The notes under the pieces: model-generated
The model's database searches: none
Told to the model about the DNA's origin: nothing
Seen by the model: the letters and a program-made list of their open reading frames with translations, nothing else
NCBI GenBank assembly: GCA_002270565.1
Contig: NQMI01000168.1
Location: 3,573-67,572, forward strand
Direction: 5' to 3'
Length of the DNA: 64,000 nt
Source: Stenocarpella maydis
Lineage: Eukaryota; Ascomycota; Sordariomycetes; Diaporthales; Diaporthaceae
Program-made: the position numbers and the translations under genes
Shown: positions 32,888-44,675 of the stretch, piece by piece
Layout: every line of letters starts with the position of its first letter
Numbering within the stretch: the first letter of the stretch is position 1

Positions 32888-35800
32888 TCACGGATGGATT
32901 ACCTTGACAATTTGAGTCATTCCCTGACCCCGACCACGCTTCGGATACGTGTCTCGCACATTGGAGCGGCAGAAGGCGGCCTCGCAAGACTTGTCAGTCC
33001 AGTTTATCGCCATGTCGTCTGCCCACCACTGCTGTGGTTGGTCATGTGCGGTGGCTTCTATGAGAATAGAGGTGAGGTTGTACAATCCAGCTGTCTGCTC
33101 TGAGACGAGCGATCCAAGTCTGCAGTTTTTCTGACGAGAGCAAGCACGCATGCTGGAAATTTGGGAGCCAACAGTCACCTCGGCCCGAGCACTGTCGTCC
33201 CAAGAAAGACCTGTGATATTGAACACACAGCTGGCCTTCTTGGACGAGCATCCAGCCCGCATGCCGTTGAAGTCGAATCGGAAGCATGGGTTGGCCTGAA
33301 GATTCCCTACGCTCATCTTGGCTAACTGGTCACCTCCCGCGACGTTGGGGACCTGGAGCATTAGATCCCCGGAAGACGGCTTGTAGGGCGCAGCTGAGCC
33401 AGGGATAATCTTGATCCCCTCGGACCATGTGAAATGGCGATAAGGACTGTACATGTGGTCAGGGGCGATATCCTTAGGGTCGGTGCCAGGCGCTAAATGG
33501 AGACCAGGAAGGTCGTCGAACTGCGTTGTCGGTCAGTAAGGAACCAAGCATGCTTGCTCAAATGGCACTCACCTCAAGAACTATGCTCTTTTCGGCAACG
33601 AGGTCAACACAGGAGGGCGCCGCCGCTTCTGTGGGCATCGAACGAGCCTTGATGACTGACGAAAAAGTCGATTGCCCTTCGCCATATTCGGCCTGAACGG
33701 ACTGGGCAAGCTCAGGCTGAGCTGGAGCCGATTCAGCGGGACCATGTGGCGCGAGGCCTTCACGGGAAGCTGCAACTGGCGGCGGAGCTGGATGGTGGTT
33801 CCCTGCGGACTGAATGGGAGCTCCCTGGAGAGGAGAATGAGGGAGAGGACCCTGAGGAGCGCCCAGTTGCCCATCCGGACTGCCCTGATTGCCTTGACCG
33901 CCTTGGCCACCCTGGCTACCTTGAGGGGGAGCAGTTGAAGAAGGTCGACCTTGTCCGCCTTGACCACCCTGACCACCCTGGCCACCTTGAGGGGGAGCAG
34001 TCGAAGAAGGTCCTCCTTGCCCGCCTTGACCACCCTGACCACCCTGACCACCCTGACCACCCTGGCCACCTTGAGGGGGAGCAGTTGAAGAAGGTCCTCC
34101 TTGCCCGCCTTGGCCACCCTGACCACCTTGAGGAGGAGCACTGGAAGAAGGTCCGCCTTGTCCGCCCTGACCGCCTTGACCACCCTGACCGCCACCAGCT
34201 GATTCACTCGGGCCTGAAGTGGGTGCCGGGCTTGTGGCGTTAAGCGGTGCGCTCGTGTTTGCGGGCGGTGGAGAGGTAGGGGGAGGACCGCTTGTGGCAT
34301 TTGTGGGACCAGTGGGTAAACTTGAGTTGGCTGAGGACGATGCTTCACCTGTTGGCAGGGTAGAGGGAGCAGTCGTGTTGGCTGGTGCTGCAGTGCTTGG
34401 CCCGGAGGCTGCAGGCGAAGTCGCGTTTGCAGGACTGGTCGCATTCGCGGGTGGGACAGGAGCAGTAGCATTGGCAGGCGTCGGAGCTGCGCCACCCTTA
34501 GAAGGGCCAGGCGAAGCGGTAGGAGCCGTGCCGTTGCGCGTGGAAGTTACAGGAACGGTGCCTGATGCCGAAGTCCCATTGCCTGGGAATGGAGGGGGTG
34601 CTGTGGAATTGGCTGACGCAGGAATTGTCCCATTCGACGGAAGTGGCAGCTCCAGGGTTGTAGAGTTCAGCGACACAACGATGCTGGTGGCAGTGGATGC
34701 GGTCGCATTGGTTGGGACCGGAGAGGCTGGCGCAGTCAAATTCGACGGCAGAGAGCCGCTGGTCGAAGCCGGTGCTGGCACAGACGCGTTGCTTGGTGCA
34801 ATCCCAGAAGTTGGAAGCGGGGAGCTGGCGCCGGTGCCAGATGGCGGTGGTGCGGGAGTCGTGCCATTTCCAGTCGGGAATGGGGGCAGTGAGGTAGAAG
34901 ATCCCGGCAGTGGTGGCAAGGCAGTATCTCCGGATGGCAGGGGGGCAAAGACGGTGGTAGAGTTGGAGATGATGATGAGACTTGTCGCTGCAGCTGATCC
35001 ACTGATGCTTATGGTCGTGACACTCGTGATGGCTCCAACAGACGATATTTCACTGACTGCGACGGAGGTGAGGGACTCGCTGCCAGAAGGCGGCGGTGGA
35101 ACGGCCGTGGTCGATCTGGACGGGATTATGAAGCTTGTCTCGGGAGGAGCCGTCCCATTGACGACGATGGTCGTGAGGCTACCCGTGACCACTCCTGGAG
35201 GAAGAGCCGCAGAACTTGAGATCGAAGATGATGACGCACTGCCACTAGGGAGCGTGGCCACGACTGTCGTGGAGCTGAGAGGTATGATGACGCTGGTGAC
35301 GGCAGTTCCATTGACAATGACAGTCGAAACACTTCCCAGAAGCGCAGTTGGGCTGGCAGTACTGCTGGAAAACGGCGCAGACGACGGAATACCCGATGCA
35401 CTAGGCGACGATGATGGTGGCGGTGCAGGAGTGACGGCTGTCACAGACACGCCCAGCGAAGGACCTGAGAGGCGTTAGGAATAGGACATAGGGCAAAAAA
35501 TGTCAGGCTGGGGATGGATGGAAGCATTACCAGTTGACTCCAGCACAGTCTCGGTGCTTAATGCAGTCACGGTCGCCACAGTAGTGAGCGACGTGCCGAC
35601 TGCTCCTGCAGATGCAATGTAGGTGAACTCTGTCGACTCAGTCAGAGTGGCGACCGGGGCGCCACCTCTCGAGACTGTGTAGGTGAAAATGACAGAGGTA
35701 ACCACTGTCGACGGTGGAGGTCCGGAGATCTCAGTTGTTCCGGAATACAAGGTGGTGGTCTCAGTAATAACTGCTGAGGCCGTCCCGGTTGATGAAGTCT

Positions 35801-36889
35801 CAGCCGATGGGCCTCCAGTGGATGAAGTCTCAGCCGATGGACCTCCAGTGGTTGGACCCCCAGTAACTGGAGTGGCTACCGTAATGGTGATCACCTGAGC
35901 TGACGATCCCGGAAGGCCAGGCAGAGTGATTGTGAAGACAGACGGAGATGCAGAGGGGGGAGCAGAAGTGACGGTGGAAGGCGAGGGAGGTGTAAGTGTT
36001 GGGCCAGTGTCAGATCCTGGTGGAGGCTCCGCTGATGCCACAAGCGTAGAAGTCGACGCTGCTGATCCCGAGGTTGAAGTGCTCGCAGTACCTGGTACAG
36101 TGCCAATAGTGAGGGTGAAACTGGCAGTGACCAAAGGGGTGCTGGAGCTCAACGTGGGTGCTGTCCCAATTACCGTATATGTCTTGGTCTCAACGACCTG
36201 AGGACTGTAACCAGAAGTGACTACTGTCGTCAAGGTGTAGGTTGTCAGACCCGGGACAGCAGTGGTTGGAGCACTGGCAGGAACCGAGACAGTAGGGGCA
36301 GCCTCAGTGAACGTGACAGTACCAGTGTACGGAGCACCTCCAGCCCCCCCGGGGATGGTGAAAGTCTGCGTGGTGACGCCACCATGGGCAGTTGCAGCGT
36401 CCGACTCTGAAAGAGAGACAAGGACGTCAGCAGTAAGACTCAGGAACTGCGGAGCCGAGGCCAAGGGGCGTGAATGGCCGCCGGTTAAGACTTACCTGAG
36501 GATGGACCGGTTCCCGAAGTAGCCACTGATGGGACTGGGTACACAGTGGCAGAGAAAGAAGAGGTGGACTCAGGATAGACGGTGACAGTAGATACAGCGA
36601 CGGTCTCGGTGCTGACCATGCTTACGATGGTGGTACCAAAGTCAATGGAAGGTGCAGGCGCGCCAACGGTGACGAAGACCGTCTCAGGAGCACAAGTTGC
36701 GTTGCCGCTGGGGGAGAGCGCAATCAGCATCTGTTCGACTGGACAAGTGGATGATGGGTTCCGTGGCATGGAAAGCTGCAAGCACGATCAAGAGGAACAC
36801 TTTGAGAAGACTTACTCATTAAGCAGGGCAACTGCAAGTGGCAGCGAGGCCAGGGACACCAGAGTGCCCAAAGACGCTCTGATACGCAT
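32888..36889 (-). CDS. Large secreted Ser/Thr/Pro-rich protein with GGQ repeats and a C-terminal conserved domain
   Basis: Five exons (36889-36816, 36707-36496, 36406-35531, 35464-33573, 33520-32888) give 1,228 residues with consistent phases. The start MRIRASLGTLVSLASLPLAVALL is a signal peptide. Most of the protein is Ser/Thr/Pro/Ala-rich with many NxS/T sites and recurrent TTVV, TSVI and LPSG-type strings, as in heavily O-glycosylated wall or surface proteins. A G-G-Q tandem array lies at codons of 33880-34200. The last exon has FDDLPGLHLAPG, YSPYRHFTW, SSGDLMLQV and four cysteines in a beta-rich domain resembling the fungal domain DUF7371 (tentative). No GPI signal was seen. The second-exon acceptor (CTCTCCCCCAG) was chosen because it alone keeps frame. 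Probable role: cell-surface or matrix protein. Confidence 0.8.
33880..34200 (-). repeat. Tandem coding minisatellite (GGQGGQ...PSSTAPPQ)
   Basis: Nine-base units (complement of accaccctg/gccaccttg) encode Gly-Gly-Gln and are grouped into higher-order blocks that end in GPSSxAPPQ. The block length varies with the number of GGQ units, so the tract probably differs between strains. Confidence 0.88.
35791..35850 (-). repeat. 30-bp direct tandem duplication in the same gene
   Basis: Two copies of GATGAAGTCTCAGCCGATGG plus RCCTCCAGTG with one difference encode a repeated GGPSAETSST. Confidence 0.92.
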
Positions 36890-38203
36890 CCTGTCCTGCT
36901 GGTCGGCACGGATCACGATACTCTCTCAATGGCGGTGAAAGAAAGAAGCCTGGCAGAGGGACCGTCGACTGAGGCACACGAAGATTGAAGTGCAGACCAA
37001 GATGCAGAAGTGCAGAAGGCGAGAAGCAAGACTGCTCGGTGCTGACGAAACGAAAGGTAATGGACGGTGCGGCCGCCGCGGATGTGGGAGAGATGAAGGG
37101 GCGAAGGAGGTTGGAGAGGATGGAAAATCGAGGTTGTGGAAGAGGACGGAGAAGGGTTGTTGGAATGAGGGACTTGAAGGTAGAAGAAAAAGAGGGACGA
37201 GGCACCTTGAAGGGAATGCTCAACAGCCAGGGAGGGAAGAGGGGAGGGAGATGGATGGTGTTGTATAAGGAAGGAACGTTGCTTCTCATCTAGGCAGGAT
37301 CATGTATGTGCCATGCCGGAGCAGGTACAGCGGTTCGGCGACTGCCTACTGCCTCTTATTGCCATCTGCCATCTGCCATCTGCCATCCGCCATCTCCTCC
37401 TTCCTTCCTGTTTCCACCTGCCCATCTTGACCACGCAAGCCTGCTCGGCAGGTTCGATGCCAGAGCCCAGACCAGGGGGCTCGACGTCAGCAAAGGGCCA
37501 TGTCGTGTCGTCTCGAGCTGCTGATCAGGAAGAGCGCTGCAGTGAGGAACGCTAGGGACGACCTGTCCGCGACAACGGGTCTCACGACTACAGCGTTGCT
37601 TCTGTGCTCCTTCTCATCAAGGGCACATTAGGCCTGGTGCGATGTGACTTCGGATGCCACAATGCCAGTGATATATGTCTTGAGCCTCTTGATGATCTCG
37701 CTTCCGCTGTGCCCTCCCTGGCAAAATGACGGACGCATCTCGCATGTCTTTTTTTTCTCTCTCGCCGTGCCATGCCGTTCCTTGCCTCCGTACCACAGGC
37801 TATTAGGTAACGTATACCGCCCAAGGTGTTGGTAGATTGGTAACTCGAAGGCACAAGACTGTAGAGCAAGGTAGAAGTTTGGGCCTGCCATGGCTGTTAA
37901 ATATGGTATTTCCTCAGGTGTAGCAATCGATTATTGATGTTCCACGAGGCCCCTTTCATCAGTCACTCGTGCATTTGAGCCCCGTGCTTGCGTCACACTG
38001 TCCGACATGGCGAGGCAATCGCCATGCAAGGAGTCCAGTCTTGAGAAGGGCATGCAGGAGCCAGACGACCATACTGCCAAGATTGCTTGCTCGGCCACAA
38101 CATTCGATAGGTCTCGGGGACCCGAAACAAGAATACTGACAGGAATACTGGGGTTTGTCTCGGATATTAGCAACGATTCAACTCACCCACGTACTTGGGT
38201 CAC
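36890..38203. other. Intergenic region, promoter side of the repeat-protein gene
   Basis: It holds the upstream region of the secreted repeat protein, then a short TGCCATC array at 37361-37397 (four to five copies, one variant) and the 3' flank of the RRT8-like gene. No additional gene is supported. Confidence 0.4.
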
Positions 38204-39374
38204 TTAAATCGGGTCATCCGAGTACGGTGGAGGAGGCTCGTCGCGCTCTTCCTCCACAACACATGCTCGTCCGCTCGCCTCCGACGGCACAGCCCGTCCC
38301 TCCTCTGCCCTGGTGCCTTGGTCACTCGGCCGACTCCTCGTCTGACCCTCCAGTTTCGAAACCCACAGGCCACACCCTGCCGTAGTTGTCAACAAGAAGA
38401 AAAAGCTCAGCAGCGGGACAAGCTCGAGCACCATAGCCATGGTCCCGAACCATACATAATCCCACGAGTACTTCTTTTCCTCCTCCTTCCTCTCCCTGCG
38501 GCTCAGACCTCGGAGTTTGAACCACCTGTAGTGGCTCAGCTTGCCCAGCCGCGTTCCCGTGATGATGATGTACGCCGGTGCGCCGACGACCGGGATGAAG
38601 GTAAGCGGGAGGAAGACCACAAGCTCAAGGATCTGTTTAAAGCTCCATGGCGTGTATTCGGCTCGCGAGGTCGGCTTCCCCAACATCTTGACCGAGTTGG
38701 GGGCATCGGGAAACAGCAGACGATGGGGCGCGACGAGGTCGACCAGGTCTTGATCGATCAGTGTAGCCTGCGACGACGCAATATTAGCCCCGATTCCGGT
38801 AGCCTGTGTTGTGGGACGAAGAACTCACGTCGAAGACGTCCACACGCGTCTCATCCACGAAAAACCCCTCAAAGAGCGCCTGGATGAGCACCAACCCTTC
38901 TCCCAGCGTCAAAATGGCTGCGCTGAACCACGCGCCTCTACCTTGCCAAATGGCTAGGAAGGCGACCTGTGGGAGGTAGGCAAATAAGAAAAGAATCATG
39001 TAGACAGCTAGCGACACTAGCGACAATGGCAACAGCCGTCCAGCCCAAAGCGGCCAGAATTTGCTCTGCTTGGAGAAGTACCAGATGCCTTGTATGGGGT
39101 ACGAGGCGGAGCGAAATGCGCGCCAGATGTAGTCGACGAAACGCGAGTTCCGGATGCGCCCTGCAACGCTTGCTCGGGGCCGTTGGGGCGGCATCCTGGA
39201 TATCGTGCTGGGTGTTTTGGGGGTCTGCCAAAGCGAAGTCGCGTATTTTGGTTGAAAGATCTCGCGACGTGCATGCGCTTGACGTTCCAAGGTTTTCAGG
39301 ATGACGCTGCGTCCCAGCCTCCAGGCAAGCTTGGGCGGGATGCGCAGCGGCAGCACATGCCCCAGCCCCACCAT
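38204..39374 (-). CDS. RRT8/EI24-like multi-pass membrane protein
   Basis: Exons 39374-38829 and 38767-38204 (intron 61 nt, GTGAGT...CAG, phase 0) encode 369 residues. YPIQGIWYF precedes hydrophobic segments LLPLSLVSLAVYMILFLFAYLP and FSAAILTLGEGLVLIQALFEGFFVDETRVDVFD; exon 2 adds HRLLFPDAPNSVKMLGKP.....YTPWSFKQILELVVFLPLTFIPVVGAPAYIIITG and a final helix VLELVPLLSFFFLLTTTAG. This is the layout of the fungal RRT8/LDS family (outer spore wall, lipid-droplet associated in yeast). The tail is charged and ends EPPPPYSDDPI, containing a PPPY motif that could bind WW-domain ubiquitin ligases (inference). An in-frame ATG at 39455 is an alternative start. Confidence 0.82.
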
Positions 39375-39455
39375 CCACTGCACAAAATCCGCAGGGATTA
39401 ATGACAGCTGTGTCAAACAACATTCCTGCCAAGTCACCCAAGCGTCATATTCCAA

Positions 39456-39897
39456 TCGCTACCACTGCTCACATGCTACCCTGCGGCGGCGTCCCAAGAC
39501 AGATGGGAAATGCCTAGACCAGTTCACAACGCGCGGCTCGGGATGCATCAGATGTCATCAAGCTTATTGCCTCTCTCATCATCCCTCGACCTGCTAACGT
39601 AGAATGGTCAATGTAATCCTCACGGTTCGGGTTGCCCTTATCATCCGAAGGTGGGAATAAAAAGACCAACACTTGATGTCAAGTTCGCGACACCTACACT
39701 AGATAGAGATGTAGGTAGCCCTGGGTTTCATCTGTCTGTCAGGGGGCTATTTTCGCAGCGGATAAGGTTCCGTCGTGAGACACATGTCATTTCTGGCCTC
39801 GGATACTCTCTTGGATCTTGTCGGGCATATAAATCTGCGCGTTCGGAATACTCTCAAATATGTATCCGTTTGAAAAGCAGCATATGAGAACTGAGAG
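39456..39897. other. Divergent promoter region
   Basis: It lies between the divergently transcribed RRT8-like (minus) and SET-domain (plus) genes, about 440 bp, and likely holds both promoters. No distinct sites recognised. Confidence 0.5.
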
Positions 39898-41160
39898 ATG
39901 CTAATTCCAATATCCCGCGACTTTTCAGCAACCTTGGCCCTTGCTGTGGTAGTCCAAGGCCTCGGAACCCATCAGACTTGTCCAACAAGCCCACTGCTGG
40001 TGACGGGGCCGCCGGTCTGCGCAAGCACCAACCAACATGATCGTCGCAGCCATTCAACCCTCAGCTCATGGGAGGGCCCTCTCGACTGCCATGGCGAGTA
40101 CTGCGTGTACTCTAACTGGGCCGTCTCGAAGCATCCCTGGATCATCTTGTGCACCAACCACGATGCTGCCCAAGGCCTGGCGGACTACTTTGACATAGTG
40201 CCCAACAACCCGCCACTTTCGGAGCACACACCGTATCATGTTGCAGAAATCCCCGGCAAGGGTCGGGGGCTGATCGCGAACAGGACGATTTACAAAGGAG
40301 AGCGCGTCACAGCTGAGGATGCCATCTTGGCCCTCCCTATCCACGCGCACCTAGACCTGCCGCCTGACAAGCGAAGAGACTTGTATGAAATGATCCTGGC
40401 GAACCTGCCCTCAGAGGCCAGAGTTGAATTCCTATCGCAAGCCGGTGAGGATGTCATCACTGTCATCGATCGCAACGGCTTCGAGATTCATACAGGACGA
40501 GATGATGACGCTGTCAGATATGTCGGCGTCTTTCCAGAGCAGGCTCTTATCAATCATGACTGCAGACCAAAGTCGGTTTCCATCTCCCTCTGAAAGGCAA
40601 AACCGACGCTCACAGTTAACAGTCTTGCATATCACTTTCGAGGCATGACACACATTACTACCGCCGTCCGTGATATTGCTCCTGGAGAGGAGCTCAGCTT
40701 GAGCTATATCGAGGTGACACTCCCGCTTCGAAAACGACGGGCTCACCTCAACAAACTTTGGAACTTCATCTGCACCTGCGATCAGTGCAGGCTCCCCCCA
40801 GCTGAAGCCGAGGCATCTGATGCTCGACTCCGGCGCATCAAGGTGCTGCAATGGAACCTGGACCACCCGGCCAAGAGCTTTGCGGCCGGCGACCTGGGGC
40901 CTCAGACCAGCTCCGAGCTAGTGGCCCTCTACGAGCACGAGCGGCTGGACGTGTATATCGGGTACGCCTACGGAAGGGCTGCGATTAATTATGCGATCTT
41001 TGCGGATGAGCACAATGCGAAGTTTTTCGCGGAGAAGGCAGTGAAAGCGTTGGAACGGCAAGAAGGCGCACAGCAAAAGGACCTCGAGAACATCAGTAGC
41101 TTGCTGGCAGACCCGAAGGCGCACTGGAGCTGGGCAAGGTTGGCTGGGCGGCGCCGGTGA
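39898..41160 (+). CDS. SET-domain protein (SMYD-like) with N-terminal signal-like segment
   Basis: Exons 39898-40571 and 40623-41160 with a 51-nt intron (GTCGGT...AACAG) give 403 residues. The splice rebuilds the SET signature INHDCRPNLAYHF; other signature parts are IPGKGRGLIANRTIYKGERV near residue 118 and GEELSLSYIEVTLPLRKRRAHL, followed by a post-SET-like CTCDQC. These form the AdoMet and lysine channel of SET methyltransferases. The N-terminus (MLIPISRDFSATLALAVVVQGLG) looks like a signal peptide, unusual for a nuclear histone methyltransferase but common in this ascomycete subfamily. Substrate unknown. The intron donor GTCGGT is non-consensus after GT. Divergent neighbour: RRT8-like gene. 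Confidence 0.9.
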
Positions 41161-42983
41161 GCAAAAGTTGAGGGGCAGTCTCGAGATCGGCGGTGAAAAA
41201 AAAATTGAAAAAAATTGAAAAAAAAACAAAAAATTTGGGCCACACATTTACGTCAGTTTCCCTCCTTGCGGCATGCACCGGTGGTCAGCTAGGATTAAAT
41301 ACATGACGGGGAGCCAGAAGAAATGGAGGCCTGCGATGCTGAAACGGACTGTTCAGGCGTTTTGCCTCTCCTCTTGTGCATATATCCAGTACTCTCAGCC
41401 CACGATTGCAATTTTACCTGTCTGTCCCCATATATAGGTTGTAAAACCACATGTCGAGGCAGTGTGTCCAGCCTGCATACGAGCAGGAGTCTCCTCCGTG
41501 GGCGGATGCGGCTTGTTTGTTGTCAAAAGCAGACTGTCACCAAATATTCATGTCAAGTTGAGCAATCGGATGGGCTGAAAGAGATTGTTTGGCTTGAGGT
41601 GTGTTAGCCTAAATAAATGGTTCAAGCCTCTGCCAACATGGCTGATGGCCCTCGGCTTTGTTGAGGTAGGGTGACACAAGGACAGACTAGCACTTTCAGC
41701 TCTGCCCGCTTGCCTCGCACAATTTGTTCTTTGAGCGCGGGGGCGCTTGTCATCATCCCAAATTTCCTGTCTACCTAGGTAGTGAATGCGCGCCTCTTCT
41801 GCTTACTGAAACCAGCCCCCTCGAAGGCCACGGAGCCAGAGCATTTCATCAACCAACGCTTCCTTGGCCCCACCCCGGAAACATATGAGCATGGTCATTT
41901 GAGATTCTATTATCGGCGACGATTACTTGATATACCACCACTCAACAACTGCTCTGTCTTACGCCCCTAGCTACCTACTCGATCCAGCCCTTAGTGTTTT
42001 CATCGATGGCGTACCGAGGTAGGTGGCCGAGTGGTGCGCGCATCATACGCATAAAGTATAGAAAAGGCTGCCAGTTCGCCTTCATGCCTCGTTGGCTTAT
42101 AGTTTCATTTCTAATATGACAAGGGTCCTTATTTTTTCACTCCCACATTTTACGCAGGCTCAGTCTTCGGCGTCCACAAGCCCAACGACTCGGCCTTGCT
42201 CTGTTTCGGCTTTGGCCCTACACCACAGGATTCAGGTCTCTAGACGATTTGATCACGAGGATAGGCTTGAATTCTCCAGCGTACACACTGTTGTTCCGGT
42301 AGCCGACGTGCCCTCCATGCCCCACTTACACTGGACTTTTCCGATGGCCCTCACGAAGAGGCCGCGAAAGCTAACTAAGCCCACAGCTCAGCCCATAGAC
42401 CTGATCAGAATGGTTCTATGATGTCGAATGCGGTGCGCTTATTACATTTTGTTAGTTTCAAAGTGCTGAAGGTGTGGAACCAGAACCCGTCTTGTCCGCA
42501 GTTCGTGCCCCCACGCCGAACACTCGTGGCCTGCCTGTTTCTTGCGCGCACGGAATCATCCGGGCACAGCGCCGGTCATAGCCACGATGGAGTATCCGTG
42601 TGTGCGGTGGCACGTGAATTTCTAGTCACCTGGGGCCTTTTACCTGGCGATGCCTATTTTATAAATCGAGTTTGGCAGGGAGCGTCTTGGAGAATGGTCA
42701 GTTCTCTTGTGACTAACAGTCACCAGCCCGGCATCTCCTATGAAATCAATACTATTCTTCTTCCAAGACCCACCTGATCACAGCCACCTTGTCTCTTGAA
42801 GAGTTGAACAAGACAGGTTTCACCGCAACCCCCCCCCCTCCCGCAGATCCCAGCGTGACAGGTTGAGAGAAGTCCAGGCTCTTGGTTGTTATGATCAACC
42901 AACGTAGACGGTTTCACTATGGGTAATTGCAACGCCAGGGGATGCCAAAGGCAATCTTTCTATGAATCTATCGGCAGTGTTAA
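41161..42983. other. Intergenic region
   Basis: A-rich tract at 41193-41236 just after the SET gene. Frames at 42092-42421 and 42418-42777 have no recognised features. No tRNA can be confirmed despite an A-box-like TGGCCGAGTGGT at about 42023. Confidence 0.35.
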
Positions 42984-43676
42984 GATCCGATCACCCTATA
43001 TGCCGACAACGAAAGAAAGGAGCAAGAGTTCCAAACCAGGGTCGAGGCGGAGGTTGTCAGGCGTGAGGCCGCGCGCAGGGATCGTGAGGAGAGAGAAAGG
43101 CGTGAACGAGAGAGACAAAACGCTCACGATAGAGACATCGCTGACAATGCCAGTCTTAAACTACGGAACTCACTGCTCGAGCAACAAAGAGAGGAAGAAA
43201 GGAAGAAAGACGAGCAGAAGCGGGCTTAAGAGCACATCAGGAGCCAGGTGAGGCTCGAGGCAATGCAGGAGCATGAGAGAAACGCAAGGCAAGAACGTGA
43301 GGCACGGGCAAGGATAGAATCTGAGGTCGCCCGGCGGAAGAGGGAAGACCAGGAGCGATCTGATGCGGAAGCACAGCGGAGGGAAACTGGACGCCGGCAT
43401 GACGGCAATGTGAGAAAGAGTGCTGCGGAGGACGAGAGAGCACGAGAGAGGCTTGTCCGAGAGGAAGAAGGTAGGATACAGGCCGAGGTCGAAAGAAGGT
43501 GGCGAGAACGTCTCGATAGGGAGGCCGAAACTCGCCGTCGTGAACAGGAACCTCGTTGTCGAGAGGAAGAGGTTTGCCAGCGTCAGCACGAGGCTCGCCG
43601 TCGAGATGGCCGGGACTGCAGGTGTCGAGACTGTCGAGGCGGTTGGGACTATCGAGATGGCAGAAATCGATATTAG
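42984..43676 (+). pseudogene. Arg/Glu-rich coiled-coil reading frame broken by one stop
   Basis: One frame runs from 42984 to 43676 with a single TAA at 43227-43229. Before it are 81 codons (EFQTRVEAEVVRREAARR ... LLEQQREEERKKDEQKRA) and after it about 148 (EHIRSQVRLEAMQEHERNAR ... EEEGRIQAEVERRW). Both parts are continuous, strongly charged heptad-like helix, so they seem to be one former or programmed frame. No start codon lies in frame upstream; an acceptor-like CGGCAG at 42972-42977 suggests a missing first exon. Either a pseudogene with one nonsense change, or two exons separated by a small undetected intron. No family assigned. Confidence 0.45.
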
Positions 43677-44675
43677 CATGGCCCACTACTCCATCGGGGA
43701 CATGAATGGTCAACGGAGCAAGCAAGGTTTCTAAGTCAGAGGGGAATAGGGCTACACACCATTGGAAGGGAAAAGTGCTACTAGAGACTGAAACTGCTCT
43801 AGAGAACTTGGTGTCGGAACAGCCACGCGCCCCCCTCGGTTCTGAAAGTAAAATAAAAAAACAAACCTAGATAATGGAAAGAGAGGAATGGAGCTGCAGC
43901 GTATCATTCTTAACCCTGAATTGATCTAGAGCAAATACACGGATTCATTGCATCTAGGGTTCTGCGGTCAAGCAAGCTTGAGAGGGGAATAGGGGTGAGG
44001 TAGCCAAAGTGGGCGGTCTTGAGTCTTGACTTGGGGCTACCAAGATATCCTCAAAAGTCTGTTTCGTCCCATTACATTGTGGATTGTCTATGGGCAAGTG
44101 CCATAGGGTCGGGTTAGTCTTACAGGAAGAAACAATTAATATTGCATACTGTTGGTAGGGTAGCATACGTACATACCGTGGTAACATTGAAGCAAATCGT
44201 TCGTTTTGGTTGTTATTATTGGCTAAGTTTTACGAGGGCCCAGAGGGCCTAGTCTAGAGTTTAATAGGCGCCCTGCTGCCGCAGCGACACATGCCGCGAA
44301 TCAAACTTTTTGACGTGTCGTGTTGCCATTCCTGCGATCTGCCTAGTCCCCCGCGGGAACCCTGCTTAGCTCTGAAGGGCCAAGGAGGACGATTCTTCGG
44401 ATAACAGGTTTGTACGCTTTGTATATAACTGAACAGCATTGCCGTCCCCCGGGCTCACCCGGCATCATCCTGTGGCGGATACCCGTCAGTTTTTGCGTCT
44501 CTGCCCTGGGGCTCTGTCACCGGCTGTTACTCTTTTACTGGTCACCTTGAATCGAGTTACTACTCGAGCAAAGTATTTCTCAGTTTCAACTTTTCTCCTA
44601 CCCAGCCAAAATTCCGTATTAAGCCGACGGTGCCGCTTTCACAACGGCCAGACGGCCAAGACGCTGGGTTAAAAC
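43677..44675. other. Intergenic region
   Basis: No gene supported; the alpha/beta hydrolase promoter should be at the right end. Confidence 0.4.

Noticed and set aside
33880..34200. Regular repeats considered as a CRISPR array
   Set aside because: Units are nine-base coding repeats in frame within an exon, with no unique spacers, in a eukaryotic genome.
34219..35478. 419-codon plus-strand frame
   Set aside because: It is the antisense shadow of the Ser/Thr-rich repeat protein; its Gly/Val/Ala-rich composition is explained by the opposite strand.
42010..42100. tRNA-like A box (TGGCCGAGTGGT)
   Set aside because: No proper anticodon loop (no T at position 33) and no B box at the right distance.
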